Made by a program: the position numbers and the translations under genes
The notes under the pieces: model-generated
What the model was told of the DNA's origin: nothing
What the model saw: the letters and a program-made list of their open reading frames with translations, nothing else
Databases searched by the model: none
Assembly: GCA_029934265.1 (NCBI GenBank)
Contig: JAOZMN010000110.1
Coordinates: forward strand, 1 to 8,698
Direction: 5' to 3'
Source: Bacteroidales bacterium
Lineage (GTDB): Bacteria > Bacteroidota > Bacteroidia > Bacteroidales > JAADGE01
Length of the DNA: 8,698 bases
Shown here: positions 1 through 6,152 of the stretch, piece after piece
Numbering within the stretch: the stretch's first letter is position 1
How the letters are laid out: the number at the start of each line of letters is the position of its first letter

Positions 1-47
1 CTACCTTTGCTCAGTAATTAATAAAATTACATTTCGGGCACACACAT

Positions 48-130
48 TGTGCTGGGTGTCAGTAGTTTTGTAGTGTTTTTTTCGTGCTTCGCACTCAAAA
101 AAACACTACAAAACCACCGCCACCGGCACA
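48..130. repeat. Long hairpin or cruciform (perfect 18-bp stem at 65-82/97-114)
   Basis: Positions 65-82 are the exact reverse complement of 97-114, an 18-bp perfect stem. The 14-nt spacer folds further (GTGC 84-87 with GCAC 91-94, loop TTC). An outer pairing, 48-55 with 123-130, adds 8 bp with one G-T wobble, separated from the inner stem by a mismatched zone. A run of seven T on one arm and seven A on the other makes it resemble a bidirectional intrinsic terminator for a gene to the left of the window. The extra outer arm is unusual for a terminator, and the structure ends exactly where repeat copy 1 begins. The hairpin is certain from the sequence; its function is inferred. Confidence 0.8.
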
Positions 131-260
131 TACACGGTATAAAAAGTATATTTTTTCAAAATCAGACCCTTAGGGTTTTAAGTAATAAACTGTAACTCAA
201 ATATTTAGATTTGTTAATTTTTGTTAAATAAAACCCTAAGGGTCTTTTTATACCGAACTC
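130..260 (+). repeat. 131-bp interspersed repeat, copy 1 (left end diverged)
   Basis: This copy aligns without gaps to copies 2 (1990-2120) and 3 (6016-6146). Its internal inverted repeat is the longest of the three, 17 bp: 164-180 pairs with 229-245 (core AGACCCTTAGGGTTT). The left terminus differs from the other copies: 135-145 reads CGGTATAAAAA, a perfect reverse complement of the right end TTTTTATACCG (245-255), whereas the others have two mismatches there. Positions 130-134 do not match the family, and no flanking direct repeat is visible. It lies upstream of the ABC operon rather than behind a gene. Confidence 0.9.
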
Positions 261-360
261 TGTTATTATTGCCGTAATAATTTTTCTTTCGATAAAAAAT
301 AAAAAAACAAAGCGGATAACAGATAAAACTATAAACAAATTTGATTAAGCCCTTATCAAA

Positions 361-1182
361 ATGATTAAAATTTCAAATTTATCTTTCGGATATTCAAAAA
401 ACAAATTACTTTTTGAAAATCTGAATTTAGAACTGACCGCCGGGAAAATATACGGACTTCTCGGAAAAAACGGTGCGGGAAAAACAAGTCTGATAAAACA
501 AATTTCAGGTTTACTGTTTCCCGATGACGGTGAAATTACCATAAACGAAATTCCTTCAACAAAAAGAAATAAAAACTTTTTGGCTGCGTTTTTTTTCGTT
601 CCGGAAGAATTTAAGCTTCCCAACTTCAGTAAAAAGAAATTCATTTCGATATATTCTCCTTTTTATGAAAATTTCAGCAATTCTTTGTTTGAAAAGTATC
701 TTTTGGAATTTAAACTTGTAAGCAATAACAAGATAAATAATATGTCCTACGGTCAGAAAAAAAAGTTTTTACTCTCTTTCGGTCTGGCCTGCCAAACCCC
801 GATTGTAATAATGGACGAGCCTACAAACGGACTGGATATTCCTTCCAAACTTATTTTCAGAAATATAATAGACTCTGCGGTAAACGAAGATAAATTATAT
901 ATAATTTCCACACATCAAGTAAGAGACATTGAGGGAGTTATAGATAATATAGTGGTTTTGGATAACGGTTCGATAAAATTTAATCATTCGGTAGCCGATG
1001 TGTTGAGAAACGTATTTTTTAAAAGTGTTCCCAAAGATGAAAATATCGAAAATTATATATACAAACAAGAAATTCCGGGCGGATACAAAATAATATCGGA
1101 AAATACCGATAAAATAAAATCGGAAATAGACATGGAAGTTTTGTTTAATGCAATTATTTCCAATAAAATTTTTAAAATTTAA
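361..1182 (+). CDS. ABC transporter ATP-binding protein (ABC-2 exporter type)
   Basis: This cytoplasmic ATPase subunit hydrolyses ATP to drive the permease encoded 4 nt downstream. The 273 residues carry all the nucleotide-binding motifs: Walker A GKNGAGKT (35-42), signature MSYGQKKK (128-135, a variant of LSGGQ), Walker B IVIMDEP with D152 and catalytic E153, D-loop GLD (157-159) and H-loop STH (H185). The Q-loop position has Glu (FVPEE, E82) instead of Gln, a variant found in the single-domain drug/antibiotic-exporter ATPases (BcrA/YtrB-like). The final 60 or so residues form a poorly conserved tail. No Shine-Dalgarno sequence precedes the ATG, as is normal in Bacteroidetes. An 8-T homopolymer lies at 589-596 and the frame is intact through it. 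In related operons a GntR-family regulator often comes first; none is visible here. The substrate cannot be deduced. Confidence 0.93.
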   Translation: MIKISNLSFGYSKNKLLFENLNLELTAGKIYGLLGKNGAGKTSLIKQISGLLFPDDGEITINEIPSTKRNKNFLAAFFFVPEEFKLPNFSKKKFISIYSPFYENFSNSLFEKYLLEFKLVSNNKINNMSYGQKKKFLLSFGLACQTPIVIMDEPTNGLDIPSKLIFRNIIDSAVNEDKLYIISTHQVRDIEGVIDNIVVLDNGSIKFNHSVADVLRNVFFKSVPKDENIENYIYKQEIPGGYKIISENTDKIKSEIDMEVLFNAIISNKIFKI

Positions 1183-1186
1183 TTAG

Positions 1187-1969
1187 ATGACTAATCAATT
1201 TACCTCAACTGTAAAAAGTTTATTTCTTATGCTGAGAAAGGACTTAAGCGATAGTTTAAAATTTGTTATTATAGGATATATTGCTGTTATTGTTTTCTTT
1301 TCAGGGATTTTTATTATTGGAGCTTATCTCGGATTACCACTTATTAAGCTTGATGGTTTTTATATTGTCGGACTTCTTTTTGTCGGTTATTTAATTTCAG
1401 GAACAGCATTTACCGACCTTAGAAATAAGGAAAAAACAATGTTCTATCTCTGTTTGCCTGTTTCTGTTGCCGTGAAATTTGCATCAGTACTTTTACTTTG
1501 TTCGGCAGGAGTTTTAATTTCCTATACGGCAGTATTTTATTTATTTAACTCTTTTGCATTTCTTATAGGCGATTCGCTTTTTTCTTTGAATGTACAATTT
1601 ATTGATATTACAAATAAAGATATAGTAAAATATATTGGAATTTACATTTTAACACAGCCGTTGTTTTTGATTGGAGCCGGTAGTTTTAAGCGTGTTCCTG
1701 CAATTATTACAGTGGCAATTCTTTTTATTGTAATGATAATTTTGTTTATATATTCAAGTATTCTTGATAATTTTTTACTTAATGATATATTTACAAATGC
1801 CGGCAATAATTTAAAAGGTTTCTCTCCGAACTATTCTATAAATTTTTTACCAATGTATTTTAAAGGGAATTTGTTTTTTATTATTTCAGAATATATTGTT
1901 AAGTTTATTATACCTGTAGCTTTGTGGTATGTTACTTATCTTAAACTTAAGAACAAAATAGCAAGATAA
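1187..1969 (+). CDS. ABC-2 type transporter permease subunit
   Basis: This 260-residue integral membrane protein is the likely partner of the ATPase at 361-1182, which ends 4 nt before it. About six hydrophobic segments can be seen near residues 25-47, 58-72, 95-120, 148-165, 170-190 and 228-250. Between the second and third lies a conserved-looking cytoplasmic stretch, FTDLRNKEKTMFYLCLPVS (75-93), of the kind found in Bacteroidetes ABC-2 permeases (a short charged loop, then a Leu-Pro-Val/Ala-Ser start of the next helix). The N-terminal 20 residues are amphipathic and contain a Leu-Arg-Lys-Asp-Leu motif common before the first helix. The basic C-terminus (KLKNKIAR) should be cytoplasmic by the positive-inside rule. 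Transcription is expected to run through repeat copy 2 to the terminator at 2128-2164. The substrate is unknown. Confidence 0.85.
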   Translation: MTNQFTSTVKSLFLMLRKDLSDSLKFVIIGYIAVIVFFSGIFIIGAYLGLPLIKLDGFYIVGLLFVGYLISGTAFTDLRNKEKTMFYLCLPVSVAVKFASVLLLCSAGVLISYTAVFYLFNSFAFLIGDSLFSLNVQFIDITNKDIVKYIGIYILTQPLFLIGAGSFKRVPAIITVAILFIVMIILFIYSSILDNFLLNDIFTNAGNNLKGFSPNYSINFLPMYFKGNLFFIISEYIVKFIIPVALWYVTYLKLKNKIAR

Positions 1970-1989
1970 AGTCTGCGATTTATAAGCAT

Positions 1990-2120
1990 AAGTTCAGTCT
2001 AAAAAGTAAATTTTCTCGAAATCAGACCCTTAGGGTTTTAAGTAACAGTCTGTAAATTAAATATTTAGATTTGTTATATTTTGTTAAATCAAACCCTAAG
2101 GGTCTTTTTATACCGAATTC
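1990..2120 (+). repeat. 131-bp interspersed repeat, copy 2
   Basis: The copy begins 20 nt after the permease stop codon and ends just before the terminator hairpin. It differs from copy 3 at about 9-10 positions (roughly 93% identity by eye) with no indels. The internal inverted repeat is 15 bp (2024-2038 with 2091-2105). The terminal inverted repeat is imperfect (1990-2005 against 2105-2120). Flanking hexamers AAGCAT (1984-1989) and AATCAT (2121-2126) match at 5 of 6 bases, which may be a decayed target duplication. On the + strand the right arm of the stem is followed by a T-rich run, so it could aid termination of the ABC transcript. Confidence 0.93.
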
Positions 2121-2127
2121 AATCATA

Positions 2128-2164
2128 AAAAAAACTTTCTCGTAAAATACAAGAAAGTTTTTTT
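2128..2164. terminator. Bidirectional intrinsic terminator between convergent genes
   Basis: A perfect 13-bp stem (2128-2140 with 2152-2164) encloses an 11-nt loop. The 5' arm starts with a run of A and the 3' arm ends with a run of seven T, so the hairpin has a U-tract in either direction. It sits between the stop of the + strand permease (1969) and the stop of the - strand ferredoxin (2187), exactly where a shared terminator is expected. Confidence 0.87.
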
Positions 2165-2186
2165 GTTATTGAAAATGTTACTGTCC

Positions 2187-2363
2187 TTAGTCTTTCTGAC
2201 TAATACATTCTACCGGACAAACATCTGCACAAGCACCGCAATCGGTACATTCTTCTGCGTTAATTGTGTAAAAATCATCTCCTTCGGAAATACATTCTAC
2301 CGGACATTCGTCCATACATGCACCGCAAGCAGTACATTCATCGGGATTGATAAAATAAGCCAT
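2187..2363 (-). CDS. 2[4Fe-4S] ferredoxin, clostridial/bacterial type (58 aa)
   Basis: This small soluble electron carrier has two cubane clusters. Starting at the ATG (2363-2361), the protein begins MAYFINPDEC and has two canonical motifs: C10-x2-C13-x2-C16-x3-C20-P and C39-x2-C42-x2-C45-x3-C49-P, the typical ligand spacing of short bacterial ferredoxins. The halves are internally duplicated (CGAC...CPVECIS in both). Each half has one extra Cys (C24 and C53) four residues after the last ligand, where the family commonly has a small residue. The protein is acidic, as expected. The length is normal for the family. The gene has its own promoter (2432-2462) and ends at the shared terminator. Its redox partner cannot be told from the neighbours, none of which is an oxidoreductase. 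Confidence 0.96.
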   Translation of the reverse strand: MAYFINPDECTACGACMDECPVECISEGDDFYTINAEECTDCGACADVCPVECISQKD

Positions 2364-2431
2364 TTTTTAGTTTTTTTTAGTTAAACAATTATATTATATG
2401 AAAATCAAAATTTTTATTGATTTAATCGGCA

Positions 2432-2462
2432 CAAATATATAGATTAATTAATATTTCACAAA
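2432..2462 (-). promoter_or_regulatory. Bacteroidetes-type promoter for the ferredoxin gene
   Basis: Read on the - strand, TTTG (2462-2459) is followed after exactly 19 nt by TATATTTG (2439-2432). This fits the consensus recognised by the Bacteroidetes primary sigma factor (TTG near -33, TAnnTTTG near -7). Transcription would start around 2425, leaving a leader of about 60 nt. The site lies in the 112-nt gap behind the protease gene, so the ferredoxin can be expressed independently. The motif match is seen directly; activity is inferred. Confidence 0.6.
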
Positions 2463-2475
2463 TTTTTACTTAAAA

Positions 2476-5400
2476 CTATTTCTTTAAAAGTATTTCAACA
2501 GCTTTTTCTAACTGTTGGTCTCTTCCTGTTATCATTATATCATATTTATTTTCAACTTTATATTCGGGTTCCAACTGTTTATTTTCGAGATAATCGCCGT
2601 TTGCGTCCATTGCTCCGACTTGCGGAATACCGAAAGTTACGCCGTTTTGCATACGTTCCCACCATACGGCGGTCATAGTTCCCGGAACAGGCATTCCGAC
2701 AATATCACCGATTTTTAAAGTCTGATAAACATAAGGAAACCCGTGAGCATCGGAATAATTACCTTCGTTTACAAGCACTGCAGAAGGTTTTGTCCATTTA
2801 TTGTGAGGGTCTATGCCTACATTTTGTCCTCTCGGAACAAAATCGACGTATTTTTTACCGGAAAGTAATGTTGCAAGGTCATCATGAAGCCAGCCTCCGC
2901 CGTTGTGTCTGGTATCTACAATTATTGCTTTTTTGTTGTAATTTCGTCCCAATATTTCAGAATATATTTCGGTGAAACTGCTTGCATTCATACCTCTCAC
3001 ATGAACATAGCCTACTTGTCCGTTTGAGAGTTTTTCGGTTTGTTTTTTCATGTTTTTCACCCAACGTTGATACAATAATTCAAAATATTGTCCCCTGCTT
3101 ATTAGTTTTATTTCTTCATCAAAACGTTTTTTTGTATTAGGATTATAAAAAGAAAGTCTGACTTTTTTACCTGCTTTATGATTCAAATATTGAAAATAAT
3201 CTTTATCGGATTTTATCGAATTTCCTTCAATTTTTTCGATAATCATACCTACTGTAATTTTTTCTTTCATATATTTAATAGGAGCTTTATCTAAAATTTC
3301 CACAATTTTCAGTCCGTCTCCTTCATAATTCCAATCAATAAGAATACCAAGATTTGCGGTATTGTCGGCACCCGATTTTCTGCCCCAATACCTTGCTCCG
3401 GTGTGCGATGCGTTCACCTCTCCGAGCATTTCACTGAGCATTATCGAAAAATCGAAATTATTATTAATGGAAGGCAGAAATTTTTGATATTCTTTTTTGT
3501 AAAAGTCCCAATCAACGCCTTGCATATCTTCTCTGTAAAATTTCTTTTTCATTTGCCGCCAAGCATGTTCAAACAATTCAGCACGTTCTTTTTGTGCATT
3601 CAGATAATATTCAGCATTAAAAGTTACCGTTTTTTTGCTGTAATCGGAAGTTGAAATTTTTATGATTTTACCGCCACCGAAAAGAAACAAATTTTTACCG
3701 TCTTTGCTTATTTGCAGACTTCCCGCACTGCCGGAAAGTTTTATTACGAGTTTAGTTTCATTTTTTCGTAACGAATTAACCCATAAATCATATCCTTTTT
3801 CAAAATGAGCAAGATAATATAATTTTTCTCCGTCCGGCGAAAGTACCGCATCAGAAATTGAAGACGAATTTATTGTAAGTCGTCTTTTACGGTCTTCAAG
3901 TCCGTAAAAATCTATTTTTATTTTTTCCACCTTATCTTTGTCCTTTTTATCTTTATCCTCGTCTTTTTCTTTATTTTTTTCTTTTTCAGCTTCCTCTGCA
4001 ATAGAAAATTCTTCTTTTGACATTTTAAATTTATCATAAGCCTCTCTTGTAAAGAACATTGCATAAATATCGCTGTATGCTCCCCAACTTCCATGACTTC
4101 GGTATCCGTTTCGGTCGGTAGTCCAAGTGATGCCTTTGCCTTTCATTATCCATTTCGGGTTGCTGTCGGCATAACCGCTTAAAGTAAGGTTTTTAATTTC
4201 CGATTTTCCGTCAGCTTTTATTAGCCCGACATCAGAAATAAGCCAAGTATTGGGTATATATCTTACCAGTAAATACTCGCTGTCGGGCGACCAGCTGTAA
4301 TATTGGTCGCCGTCAGTGTAGGAGTAATTATATTTTTTTCCGAGAATTGTTCTTACTTTTTTACTTTCAAGATTAATAACTTTTAATATTACTCTTTCTT
4401 CAAGATAAGCAATTTCTTTATCGTTAGGCGAAAATAAAGGTTGAAATTCTTCTGCTTTGGTATCAATTACAATTTCTTCTTTTATTTTTGAAGCATAAGT
4501 AAAAAGTCCGGGTTCTTTATCTGCAACAGTAGCTTTGTATATTCCCCAACTTCCATTTTTTTCAGAAGCATAAAGTAGTGTTTTTCCGTCATGACTAAAA
4601 CTGACATTGCGTTCCATGCCGGGAGTAAATGTTATTTGTTTTGTGGTGGAATATTTTGTGGAAGTTACGAAAACATTGCCTCGCAAAATAAACGCAACTT
4701 CTTTTCCGTCCGGTGAAACTGCCGATGCACCTGCTCCGGAGCCGGCTTTTACATATTTTTCGGAATTTTCGTATAAATCTTCTGTTATTGTAATTTGTAA
4801 TTTTACAGCTTCTTTATTTTCTTCTTTCACATAAATTTGTCCGTCGTAAGAAAAGCATAGTTTGTTATTATTTGAAATACTTAAAAACCTCATCGGGTGC
4901 GACTTAAACTCTGTTACTTTTTCGGAAATTCCCGGTTTGGTAATTTGCATTTTTCTTATATTGAAGTTGTTATTTGTTTCTTCACTAAGATAATACAAAG
5001 TTTTTCCGTCCGAACTTAAAACAGGATTACGGTCTTCGCCAATAAAATTTGTAAGTTTTGTATGTGTTTTTACTCTTGTATCGTAAATAAGAATGTCTCT
5101 TGTAACAGAGGAAGTGTGGTGTTTTCGCCAAGCATTTTCGACACCTTTTCTGTCCATGTAAATAATATAATTATCATCTTTGGTATAAAAAGCGTTTTCA
5201 GCCGGAGTGGTAAGTATTTGTTTTATTCGACCGCCTTTTGTCGGTACAGAATAAAGTTCGGAAAGATAGCCGGTCGGAAAACTTATGTTTTCGGGAATAT
5301 CCTGTATAGTCGAAGAAAACAAAATTTTACTTCCGTCAGGACTAAAAGACCAAGGTCTTTCATTTCCGGAATGAAATGTAAGTCTTTTTGGAGTTCCGCC

Positions 5401-5691
5401 GGTTGCCGGAATTAAAAAAATATCGAAATTTCCATGTCGGTCTGAGGCAAATGCAATACTTTTTCCGTCAGGCGACCATACCGGCATATAATCTATACCG
5501 GAATTTCGAGTTAGGCAGTTTGCTTCTCCGCCGGAAGAGTTTACTGTATAAATATTACCTTTATAAGTAAATGCAACTTTATTTCCGTCAGGTGATATTG
5601 CGGTATTTCTCAGCCAATTAGGGCTTATTTGCCCGAAACTTGTAAATATGCTTACAAAATAAATTAGAGTACCAATAAGAATTTTCTTCAT
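2476..5691 (-). CDS. Secreted tricorn-protease homologue (S41 family serine peptidase with beta-propeller and PDZ)
   Basis: This 1071-residue exported peptidase probably trims peptides in the periplasm or at the cell surface. Residues 1-20 form a signal peptide (MKK, hydrophobic core, cleavage near SFG/Q). Residues 22-680 hold about ten PD40/WD40-like strands with SPDG or close variants (near 33, 73, 117, 227, 326, 366, 421, 468, 618, 663), which form the propeller that gates access in tricorn. A Lys/Asp/Glu-rich linker lies at 565-592. The catalytic core follows: S762-H763 in ASHTG, a PDZ-like domain about 775-860, then S980-D981 in NYSDAHGFPY. These match the Ser-His and nucleophile Ser-Asp pairs of Thermoplasma tricorn with nearly the same spacing (218 against 220). 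The catalytic Glu is probably E1036 or E1041. The length is normal for bacterial homologues. There is no T9SS tail. It ends with TAG and stands as a single gene. Confidence 0.94.
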   Translation of the reverse strand: MKKILIGTLIYFVSIFTSFGQISPNWLRNTAISPDGNKVAFTYKGNIYTVNSSGGEANCLTRNSGIDYMPVWSPDGKSIAFASDRHGNFDIFLIPATGGTPKRLTFHSGNERPWSFSPDGSKILFSSTIQDIPENISFPTGYLSELYSVPTKGGRIKQILTTPAENAFYTKDDNYIIYMDRKGVENAWRKHHTSSVTRDILIYDTRVKTHTKLTNFIGEDRNPVLSSDGKTLYYLSEETNNNFNIRKMQITKPGISEKVTEFKSHPMRFLSISNNNKLCFSYDGQIYVKEENKEAVKLQITITEDLYENSEKYVKAGSGAGASAVSPDGKEVAFILRGNVFVTSTKYSTTKQITFTPGMERNVSFSHDGKTLLYASEKNGSWGIYKATVADKEPGLFTYASKIKEEIVIDTKAEEFQPLFSPNDKEIAYLEERVILKVINLESKKVRTILGKKYNYSYTDGDQYYSWSPDSEYLLVRYIPNTWLISDVGLIKADGKSEIKNLTLSGYADSNPKWIMKGKGITWTTDRNGYRSHGSWGAYSDIYAMFFTREAYDKFKMSKEEFSIAEEAEKEKNKEKDEDKDKKDKDKVEKIKIDFYGLEDRKRRLTINSSSISDAVLSPDGEKLYYLAHFEKGYDLWVNSLRKNETKLVIKLSGSAGSLQISKDGKNLFLFGGGKIIKISTSDYSKKTVTFNAEYYLNAQKERAELFEHAWRQMKKKFYREDMQGVDWDFYKKEYQKFLPSINNNFDFSIMLSEMLGEVNASHTGARYWGRKSGADNTANLGILIDWNYEGDGLKIVEILDKAPIKYMKEKITVGMIIEKIEGNSIKSDKDYFQYLNHKAGKKVRLSFYNPNTKKRFDEEIKLISRGQYFELLYQRWVKNMKKQTEKLSNGQVGYVHVRGMNASSFTEIYSEILGRNYNKKAIIVDTRHNGGGWLHDDLATLLSGKKYVDFVPRGQNVGIDPHNKWTKPSAVLVNEGNYSDAHGFPYVYQTLKIGDIVGMPVPGTMTAVWWERMQNGVTFGIPQVGAMDANGDYLENKQLEPEYKVENKYDIMITGRDQQLEKAVEILLKK

Positions 5692-5936
5692 AATATAAGG
5701 TTTAAAATTTAATATTTTCTTTGCGAAATTAAAATTATTAATTGAATTACTATTAACTATTGCAAATTTCCAATATTAAATTAAAAAAAATAAATTTAAT
5801 CTACTTATCAGGTATTTGTTGTAACGAACAACTTAATTAATAATGATAATGTAATTTGTTGTTTTTTAAAAGTTGTTTGTATTATTGTTTTTGACATTGG
5901 TATTAAACTTTAGACTTTCGAATCATGTTATTTGCT

Positions 5937-5982
5937 AAAAAAAACACATTCTTATGTCTTTTAGACTAAAAATGTGTTTTTT
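5937..5982 (-). terminator. Intrinsic terminator for the PKD/T9SS gene
   Basis: A 12-bp perfect stem (5939-5950 with 5971-5982) has a 20-nt loop that contains its own small helix (GTCT 5956-5959 with AGAC 5963-5966). On the - strand the descending arm ends in eight T (complement of 5937-5944), a proper U-tract for the gene at 6149-7615. Repeat copy 3 lies between that gene's stop codon and this hairpin. Confidence 0.8.
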
Positions 5983-6009
5983 AAAATTTAATTGTGTTTT
6001 TAAGCTCTT

Positions 6010-6152
6010 ATTTATGAGTTCAGTCTAAAAAATAGATTTTCTCGAAATTAGACCCTTAGGGTTTTAAGTAACAAACTGTAAATTAAATATTTAGATTTGT
6101 CAAATTTTGTTAAACCAAACCCTAAGGGTCTTTTTATACCGAACTCATTTAT
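6010..6152. repeat. 6-bp direct repeats (ATTTAT) flanking repeat copy 3
   Basis: ATTTAT occurs at 6010-6015 and again at 6147-6152, immediately outside the 131-bp element at 6016-6146. This has the form of a target-site duplication. The right-hand copy contains the TAA stop codon (complement of 6149-6151) of the PKD-protein gene, so the insertion point is at that stop codon and the reading frame stayed intact. A 6-bp AT-only match could arise by chance, but its register with the element ends defined by the other copies is exact. Confidence 0.6.
6016..6146 (+). mobile_element. 131-bp interspersed repeat, copy 3 (MITE-like)
   Basis: This is the best-preserved copy. The outermost 6 bp are perfect inverted repeats (GAGTTC...GAACTC), extending to 16 bp with two mismatches (6016-6031 against 6131-6146). 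The internal inverted repeat is 15 bp (6050-6064 with 6117-6131). A further 7-bp helix can form inside the loop (6069-6075 with 6106-6112), set off by a symmetrical 4x4 internal loop. It has no coding capacity, so it would need a transposase in trans. It points the same way as the other two copies although its host gene runs on the opposite strand. The repeat is certain; classing it as a mobile element is inferred from its ends and the flanking duplication. Confidence 0.72.

Larger units (their letters stand above)
1..360. other. Non-coding region upstream of the ABC operon
   Basis: No credible gene was found on either strand: open stretches are short and have no recognisable protein sense. 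The region holds a strong hairpin (65-114, possibly extended to 48-130) and copy 1 of the 131-bp repeat (130-260). The remaining 100 bp before the ATPase start (261-360) are very AT-rich. A weak match to the Bacteroidetes -7 box (CAAATTTG, 336-343) lies only 17 nt before the start codon and has no -33 partner at the right distance, so I do not call it a promoter. The upstream gene lies outside the window. Confidence 0.7.
5692..6148. other. Non-coding region between the protease and PKD-protein genes
   Basis: This 457-bp AT-rich stretch has no plausible gene on either strand. From right to left it holds repeat copy 3 (6016-6146), then the terminator hairpin of the PKD-protein gene (5937-5982). 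After that comes a weaker 8-bp inverted repeat (5827-5834 with 5870-5877). The last stretch is the presumed promoter region of the protease gene, where I see no convincing -33/-7 pair; the best partial match, TAATTTCG on the - strand (5731-5724), has no -33 element. Confidence 0.7.

Noticed and set aside
48..130. Integron attC-like recombination site
   Set aside because: It is a long imperfect palindrome with a GTGTCAG stretch, but I cannot identify paired core sites (GTTRRRY and RYYYAAC) or any integrase or cassette array.
164..245. Telomere-like CCCTAA/TTAGGG motifs
   Set aside because: They are single units inside the repeat's inverted arms and not tandem; the similarity is coincidental in a bacterial chromosome.
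589..596. Possible frameshift at an 8-T homopolymer in the ABC ATPase gene
   Set aside because: The reading frame and family motifs continue correctly on both sides (Walker A before; signature and Walker B after), so there is no sign of disruption.
345..644. 99-residue open frame on the - strand opposite the ABC ATPase
   Set aside because: It overlaps the Walker A region of an unmistakable ATPase, has no recognisable protein pattern and no promoter; it is an antisense shadow.
2163..2384. 73-residue open frame on the + strand
   Set aside because: It is the antisense of the ferredoxin, whose cysteine motifs on the - strand are decisive.
5724..5731. Promoter box for the tricorn homologue (TAATTTCG on the - strand)
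   Set aside because: It has one mismatch to TAnnTTTG and no TTG at the -33 distance; in this AT-rich DNA such matches are expected by chance.
130..6146. CRISPR array
   Set aside because: The 131-bp repeats are kilobases apart with genes between them and have no regular spacers or cas genes.
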